Shown here: one piece after another, positions 1-11,319 of the stretch
Numbering within the stretch: position 1 is the stretch's first letter
Layout: every line of letters begins with the position of its first letter
Source of the DNA: Plectrocnemia conspersa
Lineage: Eukaryota > Arthropoda > Insecta > Trichoptera > Polycentropodidae
Reading direction: 5' to 3'
Assembly (NCBI GenBank): GCA_009617715.1
Contig: VTFK01000013.1
Location: 124,001 to 188,000, forward strand
DNA length: 64,000 nt
Notes under the pieces: model-generated
Seen by the model: the letters and a program-made list of their open reading frames with translations, nothing else
Database searches by the model: none
Told to the model about the DNA's origin: nothing
Position numbers and translations under genes: made by a program

Positions 1-2640
1 TTATTGATGCACTACGATCATGAAAAATTGTCTTTGTTGTTTTTCAAACACCGTCACTTTTCATGACTTTCGCGCAGAAAATGGCGCGCAGAAAAACCGA
101 AGAAACCGCACAAGAGATATTGACCCTGTCCGAGTTGAAGGCCGGTCGAAAAAGAGAACGGGTGAAGAACCGATCCGGCGGCAAGTCAGGATATAGACTC
201 GCCTTGTGTGTATCTGTGTTTTCTTCTTCTTCACCTTCTACACACTACTTCTATATATGCCCACTTTGGTGTTATTTATAGTTTACACACACAACCTGTT
301 CGTGTGTGATTCGCGCCGGTGCGAGCGAATTATTTACGAGTTATTCGCCCGTGTGTGTATAGTGTATACTGATATATTATACTAACAACTAACTACTTTA
401 TATATGTATATACAAACATATCACCTTATTGATGATGCCCGGATAATAATAACGAAAATGTGTGTTGGTCGGACGGATTTTTCGCTTCTGCTTTCGGTGT
501 TATGAATAAGTAATCGGGCGGCTCCGCGATACGTTGATCTGTTTCGGTGCCGACCCTCCTTTTGATTACGCCGATTTGGGTTATTGTGTGCTCAGGAACG
601 GAGGAGGTATACGCCTTTCAAGAATGCTATGCATAAGTTTCCCTTTCGCGGCGTGCGGATTTGCATCAGCGAGGCAATTTGCCAGTTTAGATAGCGAACG
701 ACGCTCGATTCCTCGTCGCGTGAAAAGTAGAAAGGGGCCGAGAATCGATCATTGCGCCCCGCCGCCTCGGGTGTATCGCATTGTAGGCGGCGAACCTTTT
801 TAGAGTACTTGCAGCGTTTACGATAGAGCATCTTATCGCGCCGTTTGTTGTCGTTGGAGTGAGTGGGTCATTGATATTTGCTTTAGATATGAAAGCTATG
901 ACGCCCTTTGTTGGTAAACTCTCAATTAACGAACGGTGTTTACGTCAATTTTATATTATTTATATATACATATATCCAATCTAATACGTTTTAAATGTAT
1001 ATGCAAGTCTGTGATCTGACTCCAACAGAGATTTTAACAGGTCATTCTGATTTAGGGGCGTCTTTTAAATCCCTGTTGCCCGATTTGAATCTTCGAAACC
1101 AAAACTGACATCTGTGTACTTTTAGAACTACCCCATAAACTTCTGTAATGATGTTGGAGTCTCTAATCTCAACGTTCCTGTCAATTCAAATACGGATACG
1201 ATTTAAATAGTGTTTATTCTCGAAAACTTCTCGAGAAAAATGCCGAATCGAAAATAATTTTTTTTTTTTGAGAAATTTTCTGATTTTTTGATAATATTCA
1301 TAGAGCCTTTTTTATTTAAAATTAAAATTTGTACAAATATTTTAAAATGCTTGACAACCGCTGCATAAAAAAGGACGAAACCGTGCTAGATATTTGATAA
1401 TATAGATGATTTTTTTGTTGCTTTTAATAGATGCGAAAATATTTAAATAGCAAAATATTATCTCATTATAGCTTTTAGTGCGGTACCCACTTTCTAAGCA
1501 TTTCTTGATACTATTTAGTTATTTTTATATCATCTTTTTTCAATCGTACCCGAGTATATTCGTGGATGGAAGCTGCGCTTCTACAGCTTCTATGACCGCG
1601 CCGCCAGCGGTCTCCCGTGAACTGTCTGCCAGTCGATTCCTTCCGCAAGCTTCCGGTATTCTGCTACTCTTTTAATGGGATTCCTCGCAACGGCGCCATC
1701 CGAGCGTCTCGGGATTCGCTAGAATAAACGCGAATTCGCCGCCTTTCGATCCAATTAGCGGCCGGCGCCGCCGTCCCTTGCTCGGATTTGCCGTGATCGT
1801 CTGGTGGTGGTGAGCACGACTCCGCGACCGACAATCCGATTCGCATTGTTGGCTTCGTGGTACGCTTTTAGGCACCTCCAAAGACACGTTCAGAATTAAT
1901 TAAAGGCACCATGACCACCGGGTCTGGGTGCGCACGTGACATTTGTGGCGTAGACCTCCGAAAAACACACCTAGACATTAGTGATTCTTCGCAATTCGGC
2001 GCATTCATTTCCGAATGACGTCGGACGGCGCCGACGTGAATGTAAATCGCGTGAAGAATATGGCAGGCTTTTACCTAGGTCACATATGACAATTCAACTT
2101 CATACTTGACATTGCTGAGATCCTTTAGCATGCGTCTCCAAACAGACGGGTGCGAGTAAACGCGATAGTACCGGTCGATCTAATTGTCGAACCGCTCTAG
2201 ATATCCGGTACGACAAAAAGCGATATTTTGCATCGGAATGCCACATCCGCGTACTGAATTCCCCGGCATTCCGATCGAGTACTAAAACAGTATTAATTAT
2301 ATATACACGGTAACGGACGTACTACCTACCGTCAGGTACGCCGGCGACAAACCTTGAACCCATTATTTTTATCGTTAAATCTATCTATCACGCCGCGGCG
2401 GCGGCGTATCGAAAAAACAGACACACGATCCGCTGTTGTTGCGTCCTACTTATTTTGCCGAGTTGCAAAATAAATCGGTCAACTGGCAAAAAACAACAAC
2501 AACCGCCAGAAACGTGGGAAACGAGCTTAGGCGGCCGCGCCGACGCTTTTGGAACCAGAGATGTCGGTTTACTATATACTGTACTATGATGCCCGCTGTG
2601 AGGAATGAGACACCCCCGCCGTTCCGTGGAAACGATTAGT
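1..2640. other. No supported gene; two GC-richer islands
   Basis: Islands at about 480-830 and 1560-2280 stand out from AT-rich DNA. Short open frames occur in them, but none shows family similarity or a convincing splice structure. A dispersed repeat occupies about 1205-1400 (partner at 10740-10915). Confidence 0.5.
1205..1400. repeat. Dispersed repeat, copy 1 (partner at 10740-10915)
   Basis: Shares ordered words with 10740-10915, including CTCGAGAAAAATGCC-like, CATAGAGC, AAATTTGTACAAATATTT and CCGCTGCATAA...CCGTGC. Divergence and small indels show both copies are old. No coding content. Confidence 0.7.
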
Positions 2641-2717
2641 TTATTATCTCATTAGTGAACTGGCGATGATGAAATGCCTTAGAAATTCGAGTATCAAGAA
2701 AAATGAAGAATCGCAAG

Positions 2718-2750
2718 CAGGGACGTCATTAGGGGCATTTGCCCACCTAT
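2718..2750. repeat. Element end of CAGGGACGTCA type
   Basis: CAGGGACGTCATTAGGGGCA followed by TTTGCCCA. The same end appears inverted at about 29242-29265 (GACGTCCCTG), and a related inner part occurs at 15790-15880. It looks like one terminus of a dispersed element family. Confidence 0.5.
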
Positions 2751-2804
2751 GAATTTGTTTGTTTATCCAAATGTGTACCTTAAATTTTTTGTTAGGAATA
2801 ATCA

Positions 2805-2970
2805 ATGTCCGCAAAAATCTTGTCCGGAAAAAACAGTGTCCGGAAAGTTTCTGTCCGGAAAATTTTTTTTCCGCAAAAATCTTGTCCGGAAAAATCAGTG
2901 TCCGGAAAGTTTCTGTCCGCAAAATTCTGTCCGGAAATTTTTTTTTCCGCAAAATTCGTGTTCGGAGAAA
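2805..2970. repeat. Minisatellite of TGTCCGGAAAA-type units
   Basis: About ten copies of a unit near 15 bases, core TGTCCGGAAA or TGTCCGCAAA, arranged in a larger repeat of about 62 bases because the same order of variants recurs. Open frames here on both strands are a by-product of the repeat. Confidence 0.9.
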
Positions 2971-3084
2971 AAACACCAGTTATCCAAGCTTTTAGTTCTT
3001 ATTTATTTTTATTAATTTTAATTTTTAATACATATAAGATTTTCTCTTTTCAAATACCAGATATATACCACCTAGCTCATTTTT

Positions 3085-3255
3085 AATTAATCACCACGAT
3101 ATTCAACCGTGAGATTAGGAAAGTAATGATAATCGATCGGAATTATAATACGAACTTTAAAAACACCAATGTCCGTATGGGATTCGAACCTAGGTCTTTC
3201 AGGTGAATAGTCAGACTTATACTACTCGTCTATCGTGTTTATCATATCGAAGCTT
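3085..3255 (-). repeat. tRNA-derived SINE-like element
   Basis: On the minus strand it contains GACCTAGGTTCGAATCCCAT with an intact pol III B box (GGTTCGAATCC). The adjoining part at 3090-3165 has a partner at 6215-6300. No cloverleaf with proper stems was found, so a SINE or tRNA relic is more likely than a working tRNA gene. Confidence 0.55.
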
Positions 3256-3299
3256 TTGAGTTCTAACGTTTTAAGAAGCTTTTGAAATAGGATAGTCTA

Positions 3300-5490
3300 A
3301 TTAAAAAAAAAAAAAAGACTACTGGTTGGAATAGAAGAAAAAGTTTTTCTGGTGGTTCCAGGTGTTGATAACATTTTCACTCAATACGTTAACTGTCTAA
3401 CGCGTCACGCTCGCACGCACATCTACGTTTTTTCCGCGTGTCACTTATGTACGTACGTACGTACTAACGTTCATATGTAAATTAGAAGCGAAAAGAAGAA
3501 AAAACTAACGCGCATTTTCTATGCTTCATACTAATCGCATTATAATAAGTGCGCTTCAATTGTGACCTGTTTGTGACACAATTGCGTTCACGTATCGGTT
3601 GTTTAGTAATTTATCACACAGCATACAAACAAGTGGATGTGTTCGTTTTTCGTGACGTTTATGCACGTGATACGTCATGTATAGCAGGAAACGTAGTATT
3701 ATAATATACCGAACGACGTGACTGTGATTTTATTTTCCATTCGGATAAAAAAAAAAACACATTAATAATTCTACCATTGATTCTAATTTTAATCCTATGA
3801 CGTAAACGTGTCTAATAGATGCTCGGTTACGTAAGGTAACTGGAGAAAAACACATGCAGAGGGGAAAATGGCGTAAATAACTGTCTCGAGTAGTGGCAAG
3901 GACGTTCGAGCACGCTTGGGAATTGGGTCGCATTTAACTATTATATATCATTGGCGATCTTCGAAGTCTGGAATATTGTTTGTAATGAGCTCATGTTATA
4001 CATACGATTTTGGCGGTAGCCATGAGGAGCTGGTCCATTCATTTTACACTTCATTATGTCACGATAGTCCTTACAGCGATAATGTTGTTTGTCTGCTTTT
4101 GTTTGGCCAATCTGTAGTCTGGAGTAGATAAGAATGTTTTGACTGCATTCTATATCTGGGCTTGTCTGAGTCTAGGCAGCTTGCAATCCGATACGATTAT
4201 AAATAGGTCGCCTGTCCGGTGTACGTTTGATGCGTAGGCATACATACAGAGAGAGAGAAGAGCAGCATCTATGCACAAATATATCTTCAAATCAGTTTTT
4301 GACAGCGTCTCTCTGATTACGTGTTTTTTTCTCCCATACGTCCGGGACATTGGTATGCAACCATTTTCCTCCGGCGGCGTTTGGCAAAATATCAATTTTC
4401 TCAGTGGTTTCGCAGTGAATCATCGCGCAGTCAAAACAAAGTGCAGCAACGTACATTAGAGACTATATAACGCGCCTTTGTTATTCTTGATTGACTTCGA
4501 GGAAAACTAATTTAACGTGTTTTCTCAGAAGGTTTTTTTTACCTGCTAAACGATTCGCTAATTTCTGGTATTTTAATAATGGACTTCGCCTAACTAATAT
4601 TAAGATTCCCATCATATACAATAGGGTTGATATCTCACACGAATCTTACGCACTGGAATTGCTTATCTTTGTGATACGATTGGACTAACGATACTTATGC
4701 CGCAATAATAACAATCGTTATCTGAACCGATGAACTTCGAACCAGCTCAATCTGCGCGTTCGATCCGCAGTTTCTTGAACTCTCCTTTGTTTTTTTTCGC
4801 TCACGATAAGCAAAAATGCCTATAAGAGCTTTATTGCTTGTTTCGGTATAAACTAACGCCACAGTTAACACATTGAATACCGTAATTTTAACTTCGTACA
4901 AAAAAAAACATATTTAGCCGTTTAACTATTTTTTTTACTGATAACACAAACTCAAATATCCACATTCTTTTTTGTGTGTCAAGGTATACACACTTTGATT
5001 CCCTTTTTTAACCCTTTTAGTGCCAAGCGAAATTAGGCTGTGTATGCTAAAAATGCCAAGCGTATTTTGGCATGTATTGATGTTTTTTTAAATATATTTA
5101 AAAAAAAAATGTTTATGTGTGAACTTCTATTTTTTATAGAAACAAAATAAAATCTAAACTAGTATCAAAAAAATATTTTACAAAAAAACCCGCGTCCTAG
5201 AGGCATTCATGTCGTTCGTAAGTAGACACCGGCGTCTTTATGATATTCAAACGCTTAAAACTTACATTCCGTCAACATCTGTCGGCCTTTCTATGCACAT
5301 TCATCAATCCCTAACTTATCTCAAAGGTCTTCCTAAATTTTGCCGCTATTATTTTGTCCCTAATTTTTTTTTAATTGATTTCATTTTACTGATTTCCCTA
5401 TTCTCGCAGAAGAAAATAAGCGGAAGAAGTAGTACAGATAGACGTCACGTCTCGCATATTGCTCTATAGTTAGTCTGCACTTCAATATTA
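3300..5490. other. No supported gene
   Basis: Mixed composition, with an ACGT repeat at about 3449-3468 and a TATAAATA at about 4199 followed by GC-richer sequence and an AG run. No coding similarity was seen. Confidence 0.5.
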
Positions 5491-5700
5491 CACTATTTAT
5501 AATTTTTGCATATTATCTAATTTATTAGACATATCTAACATTGTTGCACAATAATTAAAATGAGGTAAATTATTTAATTGTTAAAATGTTTATACTTAAC
5601 ATATTTTTCATCCTGGATAATAAACCTATTTTTCTACTAATTTTAAAAATATATATATGTAATCACAATGTACATTAAAAATTATATTTTTATTTTATAC
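5490..5700 (-). mobile_element. 3' fragment of the 20.5-22 kb LINE family
   Basis: Word order matches 21113-21310: the ACAATAATTAAAATG word, TTTATACTTAA, AATAAACCTATTTTT and ATGTAATCACAATGT. Only this short piece is present, so it is a truncated copy. Confidence 0.65.
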
Positions 5701-5733
5701 TATCAACTGTATATTTATTTTCGCATATGGGAA

Positions 5734-6060
5734 GCGAGCGTTCTCACTGCGACGGCACAATTTTATTGCTTTTGGCGTCGATTTTTGACTTCTGAGATAG
5801 AATAATTGTTTTTTGCGCTCTCCTATTGGGCAGAATTCGGTTTAGATGTACTTTATTCGATTCTCACTCGATTGTTAAATATATTTTACTTTTAATTTCA
5901 ACTGCCGAATATTTATCTCTATTTTTAAATAAAAAATTGTGTATGTAAATTACTGATGTAATTGTAAAATATTTTTAAAACATGATATTTTTAAATTATG
6001 TAAAATCATATCAACATCTGTTATTTATACAGACATTTATTTTTATTTATATTTACGTAT
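5734..6060. mobile_element. Half copy of the palindromic element plus its AT-rich module
   Basis: From CGAGCGTTCTCACTGCGAC through TTTTATTGCTTTTGGCGTCG to CGGTTTAGATGTACTTTATT it matches one arm of the palindrome; the other arm is missing. The following 150 bases match the module found before the copies at 14.9 and 15.5 kb. Confidence 0.8.
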
Positions 6061-6689
6061 TTTTAAATGTATGTATTATGTACATACATATATATTTTTA
6101 TATCATATGTTTCAAGCATATAATTTCACTGAAATGGCAGTGAAAATATAACTTTATTGATATAAACATTCACTGTAACATATTTTTATATCACATTTGT
6201 ATAACCCAGCTTTTAATTAATCATCATGATATTCCTCAGAGAGATAAGGAAAATCTAGGAAAACATAATCGTTGATGATCGATCGTATTTATAATAACAC
6301 AATATTCACGATAAAAAAAGATAACACTATTTTACATAAGTCTTGCGCTTCAGATTTAATTTTAAGTACTTAAATGTTGCTCTTTTGTATTATATTGTTA
6401 ATTAACCAATTTTTTTTGTTTATTTTCAGGTAAATAAAGATCAAATTGTACAGACTGTAGCTTCTATAAGGCGTATTTGCGTAAGTAGGCTTATTTAAAT
6501 ATAGTAGTGATGGTGCATCTTCTTTGTTGATGTAGTACTTACTCGTTTTCTTGCACCCTCGAAACACACTTGGTACGAAATTTAATTTTTGAGTTAATTT
6601 ATACAGTATATTTTGTGTTTTACTGATACTATGTTAAATTCTCCTTGGTGGTTATAATTTAAGGGAAAAAACTAAAAAAACTTAAAATA

Positions 6690-7120
6690 AAATAAAAACA
6701 ACTTATGATCTTGAACCATTGATATGTTGTCTTTGGCCTCTAAAGCAATATGTGCTTGTATTTAAATTTTAGGTTGTTTTTATCGTAGTCACCGATATTT
6801 TTATAATATTTTTTAATGAGAAAATAAGTGTTCCTTATTTTTTTAGTATTAGTATATCTAATTTTTATACTTTTATTTTGAATGACTTGTAATTTATGAA
6901 AAATAAACTAGTATTACTGGTTGTTACTACACACCGCATATGTAAAAATAATTCTAATTAATTGTTTATAGATAAAAATTGTATTTTTAATAGAAGCGAG
7001 CTTTTTTTTTATTAAATTTAGATCTAAGGGTCGCAATAGCGGCAAGCCCTTTAGAGCAAAGTTCTGAAATGTGCTTATTAAATTTAAGTTTGGAGTTGAG
7101 AAGGTATTTAATGTTTGCAT
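6690..7120 (-). pseudogene. Non-LTR retrotransposon ORF2 fragment (jockey-like)
   Basis: Minus-strand translation gives KYLLNSKLKFNKHISELCSK and ATLRSKF at 7020-7110, then in another frame IFIYKQLIRIIFTYAVC and LQVIQNKSIKI. This is the order seen just after the reverse transcriptase core in jockey-like elements. At least one frameshift separates the pieces. Confidence 0.75.
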
Positions 7121-8690
7121 TACATTTTACGTTACTGTTTTAATTGTTTAAATTTCACAAAAAAAAAATTTATAAATAAATTAAATGTTGAACCCTAAAA
7201 CTATGATTAAATACAGACTTTTGCACAGTATGTATTTTAGGAGGGATTATATTGATTTGAACACGAATAGATTTGAGTTTATATCAATGCTGATACGTGA
7301 TGCCCCATCTCGTTATTATGTTTTTTACCGAAAACGTGTGTTATGACGGGTGCGAGATAAAAAGCAAGTACTTTTACTCTTAAGTGTTATCACGCACCGC
7401 CCTATGTATGATACTTACATGCGTTTTTTTAACACTATGTGTGCCTTTGTGAGTATATGGAATGAATCATGTAATGGTGAAATTTTAGAATCCTGTTTTC
7501 GAACATTGGAATGTCAGGAACAGTCGTTATATTATAAAAAAAAGAGAGGGAAGTGCGTCAATATCTTTAGTTGGTAGGCGAATCGTTACCTGCTACCTTT
7601 CATCTGCGAATCGTGTGCCGGATAGTTTACTTTTGTGTATATATGTATGTGCATATATATTTTGCGCATCCCTCTTCTTATTATTTTCCGTTGAGCCACC
7701 GCGGATTACCTTATACACCCCGCATATCCCACCAGGTGTCGTTTAGTGCCCATCGGATGCGATTTACCGCCTCGGATCTGACAGCCGAATGGCTGATTCG
7801 ACACCCATAACCCGCCCACCTTGTCTTCGGTGGCCTTTTCGGCGTCCCAACTATCCGCGAAAGTTGTATGTAGTAGAATAGCACGCGCGCGTCTCGTGCT
7901 CGTTAGCCTTTGGCGCGTGTTGTTTTTCGTGCTGTTATTGTTTTTAGCGTAGCCGGTCGTAAATCGCGTCGTTAACTAACGGTCATCAGAGGCTTCGGTC
8001 AATGGTTTGCACGATTTTTTGCCTTTTAGACCATTGTCGGCTGGCCTTCAGGTGTGTGTGTGTGCATATGCCCGTAAATATGCTGTCTGTGCATTTGCAT
8101 GCGTCTGACCTTGCTATGTCGGTAATGACCTCACAGAATAGTCCTGTCCATTATTCTAGCTGTGACCCGCCGAGTCAATTGGTGCAGCGACCAAACACTT
8201 TGCGGTCGGGACCGTTTGACATTGAGCATCTGAGCGAGCGGCCGGAAAAGGTTAATGATCATAGTCAATTGCATTGTTTTCAATCTTGAGTTGCGTCAAT
8301 CGTGACGGTATGTTTGCTACAAAGTATCTCCAAGATTTGCATCATTAAATTTTGATGAAGCCTCAGACACTATACCCTCTGAAGATTCCGAGAAACTTTA
8401 ATATTAATCTGCTATCAATGTCCCGAAGTATATGGAGCTATACACACATTAGAATGTTATTAGCTATACACACATTAAAATTACTCGTGTATTTGTATGT
8501 TACCATTAGTCATAACTGGCATATATTTTGTTTTTTGCTCTTCAAGGATCAGTTCCATTTTTTCAGCAGAAAGAAAATTTGCGCATTTTTCATAATATTT
8601 GTTCCATAAGTCTTAATACTTTTCACTAAATTATATATTCTCCATATTTTTCTATAATTATTCCCTACATATTAATCATTTTTTTTTATA
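7121..8690. other. No supported gene; GC-richer island at 7560-8290
   Basis: Open frames within the island are short and unlike known proteins. The rest is AT-rich. Confidence 0.5.
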
Positions 8691-9255
8691 TCTGATCCCA
8701 AAAATAATGTGTTTTTGGGAGAAATAAATCTGTTTTTGTAAAATATTTTTTTCCACCTAAAAACTACCTGTGGGATCTAAATATATTATAGTCTTTTGGA
8801 GCAATGTCTGAAGTATATGGTGGGTGAAAAAAAAGTTCTCAAGAAAATCCATTGATTTTTTTATATCGTCTTGGATGCATGAGAGCGAGCGCTGTCTTGG
8901 TGTAAAATTTACCTTCTTTAATTTATAAGGAAATGTATTTTTTTATGGTCTGATTCGCTTTTAAACGAATTAGCTAAGCACACTGTCGTAATTGTGTGCC
9001 TATAATTCAAATTCATAACATTATATCCTGTTCACGGGGTTGGAATCGGAAGTTGATTGCCCTCCAACCACTGTTCTAAAATCATTAATTATTACACATA
9101 TTCTGCAAATTAACACTACCTAACTTTTTAAATGTCTATGAACTGATGTAGGCGATACATTGAGCTTTTGTCCAAGTAGCACTAACATCCTCACTAACAA
9201 CCCACAAGGTCTACCTGCCCTTACGTAAATATTCAATCCCTGCCAATTGCATTAA
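8690..9255 (-). pseudogene. Decayed mariner-type transposase
   Basis: Minus-strand reading gives GQKLNVSPTSVHRHLKKL (second helix-turn-helix region) near 9130-9185, and FHPPYTSDIAPKDYNIFRS near 8780-8830. The latter is the conserved PPYSPDLAPSDY region, in which the last catalytic Asp is kept. Stops, frameshifts and an internal deletion make it non-functional. Confidence 0.8.
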
Positions 9256-10735
9256 AAATGTTTTTAAATTCTATTATCGCATAAAACATAATATAGCTTA
9301 ACTGAGATTATCTTATCACCACTGTCGTTGTTGATTTAGGGTTAAAGATATAGAAACAAAAAATATCCAGTCACTAAATAGCATCATTGATACTACAGTA
9401 GAATAATACATTTAGAAGTTCTGTTATTTTCATGTTCGGCGATTAAATGTGAAATCATAAAATCTCATTTTTACTGGTTTCATTATAAATACAATGATCG
9501 ACCTATTATTTTCACTTCACACGAGAACTTTAAACATTAAGCACAGTACTGTAATTCTCAAACTATTATCTTTTTATAATCTGAAAAAAATATACATGAG
9601 CCTAAAAAGTTATTTAATTTTTTAATAGTAAAGTGACTTTTGGACATCTGTGCTCTTTTTACATATTTGTCTGATGATTTCCATAATCTTTTTTGACACT
9701 TTTGAGCTAATTTGTCTTGTTTCGATTTTCTCTCTATATTTGAAACATTATCCTGTTTTTAATGATTGGTGCTATTTAGTCGACTTACATTGTATATGTC
9801 TTATAAATATTTATTAATATTTTAAATAATATAGCTTTATCATGTTCATATATAGAGCTATTTTTGCTAAAAAAAATACTGATTATAATGTTAGTTGGAG
9901 GTATACGAAAATAACATTTGTCTGATAACCCCTGAGCGCCTGTATCGGATTATTTTTCATTAATTAAAAACAAATATCAACAACGAAAATAACAAACCAA
10001 TTTCGATACTGCGATATCAACGGTAATAATTCCGACTATTTAACACGTGTTTGCGTTCTTTTACACGTGTTCTCGTGCACCGGTAAGTGTTAACCGCTAT
10101 TTTCATATTGTTGCATTTGATATTGATTTGCGCCGCCGGCATTATGTAACCGATTTGTTGATGCATTATTTTTATTGTTTTAGCCGTCGTTAAAACGGCA
10201 CATAACATTGCAAAAGTTGACATTTGCACGCGCTTATTGCTACTACCTAGAAGTTTACGACCCTCCTTGAATTATGGAACGCATGCCGTCCGATAAACTA
10301 TTATTACACATTATCGGCCTCTGCAGCACGTGTAACCGGTAAAGTTCAACCGAACAATCAAAGTTTAAAACCTGGTTTTCCCCCCTGCCGTAAATGGAGT
10401 TGTTTGCGATGGAAAACTTTATGATGGCGTTTAAAAGTAGCTGTAAGAAATTGCACGTTCTTTGCCTTCTTTGATACGTGTTTGTAAAGAGTGGTGTACA
10501 ATGTCAACCCATTCATGGATTTCGATGATGTTTTATATCACGTATATATAATGAGTTTTAAAATCACACACATAGGACTCACTGCTTCATGCAGTATTAA
10601 ATATTTACATTATTGTTTTATGCTGTTCTTTGCTCCGGAACACGCTCCATCTCAGACGCCTTGTCAATTTATTTATTTACATATGCATGGCATAACAGTT
10701 TTAAGCCAATGAACTTTGCACAAGAAACACACAAT
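9256..10735. other. No supported gene
   Basis: AT-rich sequence with a somewhat GC-richer part at about 10060-10340. No coding similarity. Confidence 0.5.
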
Positions 10736-10739
10736 ACAA

Positions 10740-10915
10740 ACTTACAAAATATAAGAGAATTATTTCTTGAGAATATTTCGAGACATATGCCAAATCGAAA
10801 ATTCTTATTTCATAGAGCTTTTTTCTGTTAAAAATTTGTACAAATATTTATAAATGTTTTTTTATACCGCTGCATAAGAAAAGATGGGTCCGTGCCAGAC
10901 GTTTGGATGCTTTTT
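10740..10915. repeat. Dispersed repeat, copy 2 (partner at 1205-1400)
   Basis: Same orientation and word order as 1205-1400, ending with CCGCTGCATAAGAAAAGATG and CCGTGCCAGA. Element type unknown. Confidence 0.7.
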
Positions 10916-11254
10916 TGAATGGCAAAAATATGTTAATATTTTTTGAATGGTAAAAATATACTGCTCCGCCTGGAAATCAGCAGCTTGCAAAAATGTGTGG
11001 GGGGGCTTTTCACAGAGTTACGTCACAAAATTTGTGTCGGTGAATTATTTTTATCTTGTTCAAAGTATAAAAATGTTATGTATAAATAGTCGTTATTGAC
11101 AATTTTCTATATGATTGGGAGCCCGAAATTTGTCTATAATAAATCGAAATAAATCGACCGGTTGCTTTACTTGATGAAATGGAAATATTAAAAATACCAA
11201 TCCTTTTAAATAAGTACCTACTAATATTACTTCTTTAAAAAATACATAAATAGG

Positions 11255-11313
11255 GCCTAGAATCATTATTTTCCTAGGACCCGGGTTTGCTTTCGGCGGC
11301 CCTGATTATACCC
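11255..11313. repeat. Outer end of the palindromic element family (GGCGGCCCTG)
   Basis: GGGCCTAGAATCATTATTTTCC then GGGTTTGCTTTCGGCGGCCCTG matches ends at 22050-22115, 33772-33830 (inverted) and 39328-39373. The rest of the element is not recognised next to it. Confidence 0.6.
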
Positions 11314-11319
11314 TAATTC

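Noticed and set aside
2644..3086. Open frames of 78-110 codons on both strands
   Set aside because: They are products of the 15-base tandem repeat.
3170..3250. Intact tRNA gene
   Set aside because: A B box is present, but acceptor and anticodon stems do not pair by inspection; a SINE-like relic fits better.
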